A DNA stretch of 50,268 bases from the NCBI GenBank assembly GCA_049999725.1, contig JBNGIS010012754.1, positions 1-50,268 of the forward strand. Reading direction: 5' to 3'. Numbering within the stretch: position 1 is the stretch's first letter; the number at the start of each line of letters is the position of its first letter. The notes under the pieces were generated by a model. It did no database searches. It had not been told where the DNA came from and was given only the letters and a program-made list of their open reading frames with translations. This DNA is from Haplomitrium mnioides. Lineage: Eukaryota; Marchantiophyta; Haplomitriopsida; Calobryales. Shown here piece after piece: positions 23,191 through 34,342 of this stretch. The translations under genes and the position numbers were made by a program.

Positions 23191-26090
23191 TTTTGTCATT
23201 TGGTTGAAGTACAATTTAGAGATCTTCTTTTTGTTCCAAAACAACACAAGAGTTTTAAGGTTTATGATAGTCATCTAGCAAATTACTATAAAAGTTTTCT
23301 AAAGTTGATCCATATGTACATAGATGTGTTTGCATGGGAATACAATGAGATGGGTGACATCTCTTTTTCCATTTACGAGTATCAAGTCTAATTGCACTCC
23401 AATGCCAAACCAATTTGTAGACGTCCCTATGAGAGAAATCCAAAGTACATTGAATTGGTCCAAGTTGACATTTCAAAAATGCTAAATGTTGGTATTATCT
23501 CTCACTTAAGTCTCTTAGATTGGGTGTCTCTTATATCTGTTATTCTGAAACTCGATGGCTCTGTTTGAATTTGTGGAGACTGAATTGAAAGGCCCAAATG
23601 CGGCTTTGATTTCCGAACACTTTCCGATCACTTTTATTGACATTATTCTTGATAACATTGCTGGTCATGAGTGTTATAGTTTTCTTGATTGATTCTCAAA
23701 GTACAACCAAATTGATATTACCCAAATTCCTATCCTCTCATAATTGTCACTACACCTTAAGGCTACTATTTCTATAGCAAGCTCATTTTCTGCTTATGTA
23801 ATTCTCCTATTGAATTTCAATGAGTCATGGTTATGGTATTCAACTCTCTTCTTCACATACCTAACAAATGCTTAGATTTCTATTCAAGCAATTGTATTGT
23901 CTACAACTCCACATTGTACTACCTCACAAAACTTGAATTTTTGTTGTAAATTTAGAAATTTTCCAAACCCAAAGAAGTGTAAGTTCTTTGTGCTTGTAGA
24001 TGTTCTACTAGGCCATACAGTTTTGGAAAATAGATTGCACCCCCATCCAAATATAGTGAGAATAACTCTTTTATTGCCAAAACCTAAACTCTTAAACAAT
24101 TATAACATTTCCTTGGTAAATCTATCTACTACCACATATACTACCAAAACTATGCAAAAGTAGCTTCTAGTCTCTATTATCTCACTTGATATTTAGTTTC
24201 TTTTGATTGAACATATGATTACCAAAAAGAATTCTAGACTCTCAAAGTTATTATGGCTTTCTTGCCCTATCTTTCTCTTATATATTGGAAAAAACGTTTC
24301 ATTATTATAGTCAATATTTTCTCTATGGCCACAAGAGCTATGCTTGACTAGATGTACAATAATTGTGAATGCCTTATTTACTACGTAGAAAAAAAACTGA
24401 GTCTAGCAAGGTGCAATTATAATACCATAGAGCATGAAGCTTTAGGCATGATTTATGTTGTTTAAAAATTCCAACACTGTTTCCTTGGTTACCCTTTCAT
24501 TTTTTGTTGATTATGATTGCCTCAACTATATCATAAACAAACATGTTGAACTGATTATTCAACTAGCTTATTAGCTTTTATTACTTCAATAATTCAAGTT
24601 TATTATTCAAGTTTGACTAGGCATCAAACATAGTAATTGCAATCTTCTTTTCAAATTTATGGTGATCTCAAGTCTATTTTGTTGGATGAAAGTCTCCTCA
24701 ATTTGTGGATTTTCTAAGTAGCTTGGTTAATTTGAGAAGATCTATTGATTTACCACTTGCTAGTTCAATGGTATGCTAACAGTTAGTATATGAAATACAA
24801 GCATGATGTGTGCTATATATAAGAAAATAGAGAGGAGTGAAAGAAGTGGTAAGCAGTCACTTTTAGATTTGAAATCATTTTAAAGTTACTTGCCTTTGAA
24901 GTAACTTTACGTGAAGTGGTATAAGGAAACTTTTAGGGTTGAAGTAGGATAAGATTACTTGCCTTCAAAGTTATTTTTAGAGAAGTAGGATAAGATCAAT
25001 TTTAGGGCGAAAATTGGAAGTAACTTGTAAGTGAAAGAAGGGAGATGATACCTTCTTCTCTTGTATAAATAGAAGGATTTTATAGCTTCACTCCTCATTG
25101 TGGAGTTTATCTCAAGTCACTTTGGTTCTTTGGTTTCTTGGCTTTTGCTTGCAATCTTGGTCTTGGCTTGGGTCTTGATTTGCATTTGGTTGAAGAAATC
25201 TATTAGAGTTCAATATGAGTTCTTACTCATTTAGAGTTTGTATTTGAGTTCTTTTATAGTATAGTTGTTTGATCCCCTTCTTTACCACTGGGATTCTACC
25301 TCTTGGTCTTCATTCTAAGCAAGTTCACTCTTTCATTCGGTCCATAACTCAATATACTATTATGTTTAAACTACTCTATCATATTGACAAACATGGCATT
25401 CTTTGATGTTGTCTTATTACGCTTCAAATGACTCAAGTCTTGCATGGTTTTTAAACTTCTTCAAGTAGAAGACAATTTATTGGCAAGTCAACCACCTCAA
25501 AAATTCTCTATTCTAGCTATTGGTGGCCAACTCTCTTCTCCAATTTGCACAAGTTTACACATAGTACTTGTGATGCCTACCAATAAGCAGGTCAACCCAT
25601 GAAGAAAGATGAGCTGCATATGATTCTCATTCTTCCTCTCTCTCTGCTTTGAGAAGTGGGGCCTTGACTTTATCAACCCAATCTCTCTTGCCTTTCAAAG
25701 TTGAAAAAAGAAATACATTTTGGCTACTATTGAGTATGTCACAAAATGGGCTCACACAATTGCTCTTCTTATTAACAATGTTGTTTCAATGACTTTTTTT
25801 CTTTACTCTCATATCTAAACTGGATCAAATGGAAACACGACATTGGCAATTTATTCAAACATTTCATTTAGATTAAATAGAAGCACAACAAATAGGTCAA
25901 GAACAAATCTCTTGAAGTTCAAGATTTAGCATTGTCTTTGATATAAGGTTCATTAGATTTTCCTCTACACACTTGTAAGGTCGATACAGATTGATAGTTG
26001 TGCATGCTTATGGATATTTGAGCTTAGAAATACTTGACAAAACTACATTTGTTGCTCTAATTAATGCAAATCATGTAAAGGCATACTACT
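23190..26090 (+). pseudogene. Ty3/gypsy pol remnant, split by a solo LTR
   Basis: Plus strand. The reverse transcriptase N-terminal part (about 23200-23580) has IDVFAWEYNEM, NAKPICRRPYERNPKYIELV and DWVSLISVI. RT C-terminal and RNase H pieces (about 23930-24660) include EKKLSLARCNYNTIEHEALG and KFQHCFLGYPF. A solo LTR occupies 24774-25257. After it comes the integrase N-terminal zinc region and start of the core (about 25430-25690: YWWPTLFSNLHKF, AGQPMKKDELHMI). Stops and frameshifts occur throughout. A dead copy, unrelated in strand or position to the remnant at 3740-6430. Confidence 0.8.
24774..25257 (+). mobile_element. Solo LTR nested in the gypsy remnant
   Basis: Homologous to 9670-10054. 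It starts TGCTAACAGTTAG and carries TATAAATAGAAGG. It lies between RNase H and integrase sequence of the host retrotransposon, where no LTR belongs, so it is a separate insertion. The right end is approximate (about 25257) and no clean target duplication is seen. Confidence 0.65.
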
Positions 26091-27236
26091 ATGTGTGATC
26101 TTTTTTTTGTGATTTGTTCCTCTTTTTTCTACTCTAGTTTTGTGTTTTGTTGTTTGGTTTTTGTTCTCTCTATTCCAAACTTTTGTGATTTGTTGCTCAA
26201 ACCTATCCAAGTGGACTTTTATTCCCAAGACTTGAACTTTTCCCTCATCTTTTTCGCACATGACGCTCAAAGCTTAAATTAGAGGATCTATTATGATCAA
26301 AGACAGAGTGTTATGATACATACAAAGAGTAGTAAAATGCAACATTGGAGCTAAAACAAATTTTTATCAACTCGTCGTCGACTTTCAGCAATGACATTAA
26401 AGATTAAGATTTTCTTTGTACTCTCTCTTCTAACTTTACCTCACAGCTTTCATTATCTCCATAGATTCATTGTTTGTTCTCTCTTTTAGTAGTTGTTTTT
26501 CATAACCCAACTTTGTAAGTCAACTTCATAACACTGTTCATCTTGTGACTTTGTGGTTTCCAATTATCATACACCTAGACTTGGCTCACTATTCCCAGGC
26601 CTTGTTATGAGACACCCCATCTTGAATCCTTTTTTTTGTAACTAGTAGAGTGATAGTGTTGTTCCTATTTGTTTTCATAGTTGTCCACTGAAGTTTCTTT
26701 TTTTGTGAGTCATAGTGTGGTAAGACCCTCCTCCCCTCCCCTCCCCTCCCCTCCCTCTTTATTATCATGATTAACTAGTCCATAGGATCTTTGCTATCTT
26801 CTATACATTCTTAGTATTGTCTACTAGATCTACCATTGCCCAATGTCGTCATTCAAAGCAGTTGTTTGACCGTCGCGTTTTGATAAGAAATAGTGTCAAA
26901 TGTCAGGAAACCTAAGCGTTGCCTATGTATATGAACTCTTCATGTATTGACTCTTGAAACTTGTAACTAGAACCCACCTCCAATTACAAAAAGCCTTGAG
27001 CCAATGTTAAATCTCTCCTCCTTATTAGAGCCAATTATGATCCATAGAGACTTCTGATTGTAAGGTTGTAGATGGATAGCCAATGATAGAAGTCCTCTTG
27101 ACATAGTATTTGATCCTAAACTTACACTTGCTATTAAAATGTTGTAACACTTAGCCCCAATCAATCATGAAAGCTCTCTAGCTCCACTTGAAGCGCAAAA
27201 GAAAACCTGTTTTTTTGGTCAACTGTATGTATTGAC
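26090..27236. other. Unassigned sequence between gypsy remnant and copy C
   Basis: No coding similarity recognised. Contains a small CCCCT microsatellite. Open frames are short and without motifs. Confidence 0.5.
26731..26757 (+). repeat. (CCCCT)n microsatellite
   Basis: About five tandem copies of a C4T pentamer. A simple sequence repeat, with no sign of function. Confidence 0.85.
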
Positions 27237-27240
27237 TAGC

Positions 27241-27276
27241 AATAGCCGCTACTTTGAACCAAAAATAGGCTACTCA
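27241..27276 (+). repeat. Left terminal inverted repeat, copy C
   Basis: AATAGCCGCTACTTTGAACC, followed by AAAAATAGGCTACTCA, which is inverted relative to the inner part of the right end. TIR length is about 36 bp with mismatches. Confidence 0.8.
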
Positions 27277-28120
27277 AAACAAGAACTTTTTTTTTCTTGG
27301 GAAAAATTGTGAGTTTTTAATTCAAAAAACATAAAAAACGAGTCTATTTTTTAAGAATAAAAAAGTACCTGAATCTTTTGGATTTGTTTTTGGCCGTTTC
27401 AACAAGCATGATAGAGCAAGAGTCAATTTTGTTATGCAAAATCAATCAATATCATTAGTTTTTTATGAAAATATTGGAAAACTCAAATTTGATTAAAAGC
27501 ATAAAAATTATGGTAGGGTTTCACCAAAAAATTGCATTTATCATTGATTACAATTCTAAGCCCAAAAAGTTGAAATACTCGTCACAAGAAACTATTTTGA
27601 AATATGTTTGATTGTACAAACTCTAGGCGCGCGTAGACATGGTGTTTTTTCAAACTTTTTTGTTGGAAAACAATTACAAAACATAAAGAAAAAGCCCGAG
27701 GGGACTAGAAGTCAAGGGAATGAGTTTGTAATGGTAAACACAAAAACGATAAAAACAAAACATTGCATGGATTTAGGAGCTTTTTTTTAAACTTCAAGAA
27801 AAAAGAAAGCTTTCACTTGTAGTTGAAAATCCATGCAATCAAAGGTTAACATGGGCTTTCAAAAAGGTTTCATCATTTAAAAATATTTCATAATTCAATG
27901 AAGCATATAGACAAATGTATCATAGTTTAGAATCAAAAAAGTAGTAGCTAAGGAGATTGAATTAAGATTGTAAACAAAAAAAATCTCCAAGTTTTAGACT
28001 TGATTCAACCAAACAAAGGTCTTAAGATCTACAAAAGAGTTTAGAACTTGTGTACAAACAAAGCTGTAATCGGTAGTCTTTGTAAGAAAAAGCTTGATGG
28101 TTGTATATGAGAAGTAGAAC
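27277..28120. other. Left arm of copy C, non-coding
   Basis: AT-rich, aligning with 10866-11700 of copy B. No supported protein. Contains GGCGCGCGTAGACATGG, one isolated palindrome-type core. Confidence 0.6.
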
Positions 28121-28129
28121 TTGTGGAAG

Positions 28130-28560
28130 GCTTGGACTTCCACCCCAAAGTCTATGTGCCTATAAGAATCCAAGCTCAACATGTGAACACTCCACCTCAA
28201 AGTCTCTGCGCGCTTAGGAATCCAAGCTCAACATGTGAACACTCCACCCCAAAGTTTATATACGCATAGGAATTCTAACTCACCATCTGAACATTCCACA
28301 ACAAAGACTGACAAGAACCTAGGTTTTAGATTCTGCAAAAGAGTTTTTGTACTCCGTACGTTTTGCTTGTGAATCAAAGTCTATACATGAATATGGTTCA
28401 CACTTGTACAACCGAGGATATAGACTGTAAACATTCTATTTTTTGCAACAAACTCTACGCACACAAAAGATTTTGATTTCTAATCCGGAATCTAAAAGTA
28501 AAAATGGGTACAAAGCTCTACATTTGAGTAAAATAGTGCTAAAGGTTTTAAGTTTAACAT
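28130..28560. repeat. 52-bp repeat block, left arm (copy C)
   Basis: The two best units (from about 28147 and 28199) are nearly identical at a 52-bp period: AAGTCTATGTGCCTATAAGA-like core, then ATCCAAGCTCAACATGTGAA and CACTCCACC. Further degenerate units follow to about 28560, including TATACATGAATATGG and CTACGCACACAAAAG cores. Confidence 0.75.
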
Positions 28561-30889
28561 CAAAGTTCTAACAAGAAAAAAAATTAGTCAATCTGGGCAG
28601 ATGTTTTAGCGAGACAATAACCTTAAACTCTTTTAGAAAACAATAAAGTTGGAAACAAAATACGTGTATTTTGGAGAAGAAAATATTTTTACAAAGCAAA
28701 TAAAAATATTAACTAATGATTTAAGTTTCATTTACAGAGAATAACATTCAACTTGGAATGATTTAAAGTAAGAAAATCAAGTTGGCAGAAAAATTCAACA
28801 AGTTGCTTCAAAAGATCTCAAGCACTTTATAAAATAATAATCTTAAATTACAATATACTTGAAAATACAAAATATAGAGCAAAATTCTTGAATGACTTTA
28901 GTCACTTGCTTAGACTTCTTCAAATTCAGCTTTAGAAGATTCATCAAGGTTTGCTTGATCTATCTCAGTGTTAATGATAGTGATTGAATCTCTTTGAAAC
29001 ATTTCAGAATTTAGGGTTTTTTTTGTCTTTCATACTCAAATAGATTTGATTTAATGGTAGCTAGAGTGGTTTTACTCAATTGGTTTTTTTGGGTAAGAAA
29101 AAAATCAAAAGATAGAATCGTGATTTGTGTCACATCAAGTATATCAATATGTAGCTTGGATTTGCGTTTCCCTTTTGTTGTTGCTATTTTTTCGAGGAAG
29201 TATTGTCTAGAAAATGCATCTTCAAGCAAACAAGCAAACCATTGAACTCATACTCGTTTTGGGTTTGGAGGATGTTCCTTATTAAATGACAAAACTTTGA
29301 AAACTTTGGCAACCCAAAATGGTCTGTTCTTGGGATGCAAAGATGAAACAACACAAAAAAAACATTCTAGCTTTCATCTCATATAGATTGCCAAATTTAT
29401 GCCCATATCAATTATTGTGAGAAAGAGTCCCTTTGCATGGCCTAGGTGCTCCATTATAGATTGCTTGATGTGTAAAAAAAATTTGTGTACCAGAGTATCT
29501 TCTTCTGTCTGTTGAGCATCAAGCTGAGAATCTATATAAACATTTTGAGAATCATTACAAGTGTTTTACTGTTGTGAAGGTGGAAAGGTAAATTTTTCTT
29601 CGAGTTCTCATCTTTTTTTTCAATGATGTAGGCTGCAATCTCTTATTGGGTAAGAAAAAAGTCATTCCACCATTGAATATCAAAATTTGTAAAGAACTTG
29701 TAGAAGTTCTCACTTATGTTGTTCGACATCCACTTCTCTTTCTTCCTTTTGAGATCATTTGATTTCAGAATATGCCTTGAGAAGAATCAACATTGAACTC
29801 AAAATTTCTCTGTCTACTTCAAGTAGGCACTTGAGTAGACAAATACCATCCGTAGGTAGCCAAAATTCAACTGTTGAAAACTATTTGCTCTAAATCTTTG
29901 TCTTGGAATCATTTAACTAGAACTTGAATTGTTGATTAAAAGTAGCATCATGTATCCTTTGAACCAAAGAGGGACATTGTTGTAGAAACATTTTGAAATC
30001 CTAAGTTTCCAACAAAAGAGTTACCTAAGGTTTAGGATTATAGGATAATTGAAGCGCTTTGCTAAGACTTGCATCTAAAAGCTTTGACATGTTTCAAACA
30101 TTTCAAGAATCTGCTGAACATTTGATTGATTTGATCATGAGTATAGCCAACCATGAGAAATCCCACCTTGATTTTTCTAGAAACATTATTGACAATAAGG
30201 AGACTAAGATATCCAAACATGATAGAATTCTTATTCTCTTGTGTCGTGTTGTCCAACTGAAGATACAAAGTTGGAGGCAGCCGACCTTCAAAGTCACATA
30301 GTATTTTCTTGTGCATAATAATTGTCAAACTAGAATCGCTTCTCAAGTTTACGTACATTAAAAAGACCCTCAAAGAAAGAGCATGATTGAATATAAGGGC
30401 ACCAACAACATGCACACCTACTAAACAATCTTTATCAATGTTTTTTGGTGGCAAAGGCCAGTGTGGAATAGCATTTTTCTTTTGATCCATTCCATCAATG
30501 ATAATTCCCAAGTATTTTTGACTATCGGCATAACATTTTCTTCGATGGTTTGTAAGTTTTGTTCTTTCTTTCATTTGTTGGTCACTATGAAGAAATAGTT
30601 GGCAATTATATTGATTGTATCATCACAAAGCACAAAGGATATAAAAAAATTTTAGTAAAACATATGCCGATACTTGTAACTTCAAAACACAACCTCAAGT
30701 GCCACAAACATTCTCCTCATCTTAAACAAATGTTTGAAATCATAGAAGTGAAACACTTTGTAAAAGATTAAAAATAAAATTCAGGCAATTTGAAAAAAGA
30801 AAAATTTGCTTCAAAAAGAGCAAAAACAAGATTTGCAAACAAAGGGTACCAGACCACATACTTTGAGTCTTTATGATGAGTGAAGACAA

Positions 30890-31190
30890 CAAATGATCAT
30901 ATCTGTGCATATGACCAATACAACGACACCAATATCATGGCTTATTGTTGCGATTGGAATTAAAAGGAGCAAGAACAAATCTTATGTAGGCATAGGATCT
31001 GCGAACAACAAAAACGATTCTTTCAAAAAAATTTTACAAGGGATCTTAATTAAAAGGAACAAAAAGGAAACTTGTTTTAAGGCCAAGGTCACCACGGAGA
31101 ATCAAATTCATTTTCTCACTTTATTCGACTGTAGACAAGGTTAAAATTGAAATATAAAACAACAAACTCTATACAAGCATAGACACTCTT
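30890..31190. repeat. Gene 2 intron repeats (copy C)
   Basis: A few diverged units (CTTATGTAGGCATAGGATC, CTATACAAGCATAGACAC) at the place where fragment E has a long array. They lie between the DUF7869-like core and the middle segment, so this is probably an intron. Confidence 0.5.
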
Positions 31191-32744
31191 CTCACAACTC
31201 AACTTGTTAACAATTATTTGACTCAAATCTTCTTTGCTAAATAACTTCACAAAAAAAAAATATCTTTTGGTTGTAAGTTAAGAAAACACAACATCTCTAG
31301 AATCTTTGAGTCTAGAAAAAAGAGGATGGATTAGCCAAATGTTTCAAAAGAGAAGAAAATTTGTTACATGTGTTGGACTCCAAGACATATTTTTCTCACA
31401 AAGATTTTATTCCTTCGCATGTTTCATAAACATCAAATCTATTGCATTTTGGAATTTTTACATTTGGAAAATGAGTTCTCTAATGTTTTGTAAAACCCAA
31501 GAAACTAAGAACATATTGAGGATCTTTCTCTTTCAAATAAGTTGTGTAGTAGTTATAAACTTCCCATTTTGTAAAATTATCAAGCAAGTTGTACACCTCA
31601 TGAGTGGGCATTCTCTCGCAATGTCCACTCACGCACAAAAACTCCTTTAGCAGATAGTTCTCTTTTTCTAAAAATGCCTCTAGGATCTGCATTTATGAGA
31701 TTTTGAATCATTTGGATTCTATCATTCTCTACTGCTAATATTAATTTAAAGGCTCTTCTATAGACAAAGATACTGCTAGGCAGTGTAAACTGATTGTCAA
31801 CATCAGAGTCTTTTCTTGGTATTCCCCATTGTAGTGTGATATCTCGATTCTTCATGCTTTGTCAAAAGTACGTTTCTATCACATTTTTCAAAAAAGATAT
31901 CTTGCACAACAAGAAGCAATTATTTTGACAATAAGAAATTCTCTTCAATTTAGAAATTGACATTAGATCGAGTTTATTCTTCACAAAGCTCTTGTCATGA
32001 TGGACTTTCCACAAAGAATTTTTGCGTAAGGTATTTACCCAATTGGGTTTTGGCCAAGATAAAGAATTCTTATGTTATATTGGACAATTCGGTCCATAAG
32101 CGAATCCAACAATAGGAGATAATTTATTTTGAAGATCTTGGTCATCATTGTAAACACTATTTGTTCCATCGCAGAATATTTTTGAGAGATGAGGCTCTTC
32201 TTAGGGATTGGGAGAATTGCACCATTCCGAAACCAAGTCTTGATCAATATCTCGAATAGAAGGAAATGTTTTTTGTAATTAAATCAGCGTCCTTGGCAAA
32301 AACTCCAAAGAAATGTTGACTGATTGAGACTCTTTGCTAGAATCAATTTTCAAACTATTGTTTGAAGACTCCTCTAAAAGAATTCGGTTTTTTTCATATG
32401 TCCCAATCTCCTTGCGAGATGCAACTTAAAAAAAAATCAGTCGTTGTTTGAGTGGTGCTATTGGGAACAATGGCTCATCTCCAAAATTAAAACTGTCCAC
32501 AAATTGTATGCTTTTTGTGTACTAAACAAACACACTTTGATCATGAATATTGAGGTCTTCCTCAGATGTGGATGAAGAAAGGTCTACAACCATTTGGAAT
32601 TTCTGTGTTGAATCTTTTTTTGTTGATATATTGGAATACTCAGAAGAAAGATTCAACTTCAACTGCTTGAAAGGCAACAAAGATCTTGTGTTGGATGAAG
32701 ATTGTTTCTTTAATTCTCTACAAGCACTGGGTTCTCTCTTTGAT

Positions 32745-32860
32745 CCTTTGCATGCAAGTTGTTCAGTCGTTAATCCTATACGCGCATTGGATTCACTCCT
32801 TGACACTATGCATGCATAGGGTTGAGTCCATGATCCAATGCGCGCATGGAGTTCACCTTC
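32745..32860. repeat. Palindromic repeat units inside gene 2 first exon
   Basis: Four or five units (CTATACGCGCATTGG, CTATGCATGCATAGG, CAATGCGCGCATGGAG) inside the N-terminal open frame, giving a peptide with recurring HARIG, NARIG and YACIV elements. Fragment F has similar units at about 43660-43765. Confidence 0.65.
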
Positions 32861-33073
32861 TCGATCTTTTTGGGTGGAGCTATTTGATTCAACAAAAGCC
32901 ATCTTTTTCCCCAATATACTCACCATCACACTTGACGTTTTTGATACTCCAACGTTTTTCTCCAAATAATTGCCCTTTGAACAAATCTCAACCTACCTAT
33001 CAAAAGTAACACTTTTTTGTGAAGATGAATCTTGAAACTCTAGCCTCTTCTTGTCTTTAAGAACTCCAGCCAT

Positions 33074-33512
33074 TGAAAAGGCTCTTTTGAAATCAAGTAC
33101 CTCAAGGAATTATTTTAACAAATATTATGAACCTCTTACAGCACACCTAAAAGATGTGTTTTTCAAGACTTTTTTGCAAAGTAACAAAATTGGGAACTTT
33201 TTGTGAAGAAAATGAAAAAAAAAATTAGAAAGATGAAAACAAGCAATGCTTTATATACTAACTTTTTTATTTTTTTACACCAGGCGAACCATTTGGTGGG
33301 AAAAGGCATTTTTTGAAATTTAGCTATAAAAGAATCGTCAGTGGAAAGTTTCTTTCCATTGTCGCGAGTTTAATTTTTGGTTTTTGTTTTCTAGTTATCA
33401 TTGTTTTTGCATTTACTTACCTTTTTTGCCATTTCCAGCCTTTAGAGATTTGTGAGCTTTTGTTCATTACATTTTTTTACCTCCAATTAGACCTACTTCT
33501 AGCATCTTGAGA
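33074..33512. promoter_or_regulatory. Divergent promoter region between genes 2 and 1
   Basis: 439 bp separate the two start codons. A minus-strand TATATAAAG (33249-33257) points to gene 2 and a plus-strand TATAAAAG (33325-33332) points to gene 1, about 70 bp apart and each about 180 bp from its start codon. Fragment F keeps a similar stretch (CTTTATAAACT near 44153). Only this copy has the complete arrangement. Confidence 0.65.
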
Positions 33513-33919
33513 ATGGCATCCCAAGGAATTGTTTCCCGCCCTGCTCAACCAAAGCCATATAGGTATTCGGATGTTGTCAAGGCTCTGGAGCCTGAAAAAC
33601 TTGAGTGGAATTGGCTGGTTAATTACTGCTCCCTGAAAGACCCCGATCAACATCTTTACCTTTTTGCTAGTGAAGGTGAAAAAATTAATTTGGGTCTAGT
33701 AGTCCAAATCACCATGATATGTGAGGGCAAGAAAGCCAACATCGGGCTCTTGGTGTAGTCCCAAGATTCAATTACCCTTTATTGTGCAAATTGCAAAATA
33801 TTTTCTTTTTTTCGAGATGAAGGAGAGGGACATTTTTGTGAAGCATCTTCAAGTCGCAAAGGAAGATGGCAAGGTAAATTTTGAAAATCCTTTTTCACTT
33901 GTTTCTCTTTTTACTAAGT

Positions 33920-34120
33920 CGGAACTCCCAATGAGTCCATGTGCACATGGACTTAGGAGTCCAGGAGCACATGGACTCCCAAGTCCATGCACGCATGGAC
34001 TTGGGACTCTAGGCTTGCTTGGACTTGGGAGTCCATGTGCACATGGACTTGGGATTCCATGCGCGCATTAACTTTTGAGTCCATGCATGGCTGGATTCCC
34101 AAGTTCTTAGGTGTAGGGAC
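33920..34120. repeat. 24-bp palindromic minisatellite in gene 1 intron 1 (copy C)
   Basis: Units such as GTCCATGTGCACATGGACTT and GTCCATGCACGCATGGACTT in intron 1 (33874-34248). Copy D has the same at 49500-49812. Confidence 0.85.
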
Positions 34121-34342
34121 TCCCTTGTGCACTGCATTCGAGTATTGTCATTAGAGTCTCTACGCGCAGTGAATGCATTGTCTTGTCTCTTACCTTGAAC
34201 ACTTGTACTTATGCTTGATTTTTTTTGTTTTGTTTTCAATTTACTCAGATTTGGCAGATTTTATTGATGGCTACAAAGATGTGAAGCGCATCAAGCGCGA
34301 TTTCATCAAGTTGGCCATCCATATCAAGATTCTGAAGCCTAA

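Larger units (their letters stand above)
28910..33073 (-). pseudogene. Gene 2 copy C: DUF7869-like putative transposase
   Basis: Leftward gene. ATG at 33071-33073 (MAGVLKDKKRLEFQDSSSQK), then a Ser-rich N-terminal region to about 32522. A middle segment (about 31590-31855) has VYRRAFKLILAVENDRIQMI, like the conserved Cys-x-x-Phe-type segment ahead of the core in DUF7869 proteins. The core is an open frame of 170 codons at 30062-30574: IDGMDQ (residues 26-31), YLQLDN (104-109), QENKN (112-116) and GFLMVGYTHDQINQMFS (138-154). The C-terminal tail ends in NLDESSKAEFEEV and TAA near 28910. Stops and frameshifts lie outside the core, and exon limits are not resolved. DUF7869 proteins are common in repeat-rich eukaryotic genomes. 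The transposase role is my inference from position and from the spaced acidic residues. Confidence 0.7.

Noticed and set aside
26091-26282. Short open frame rich in Phe/Ser/Cys
   Set aside because: Low complexity from T-rich DNA just after the integrase remnant, with no conserved motif.
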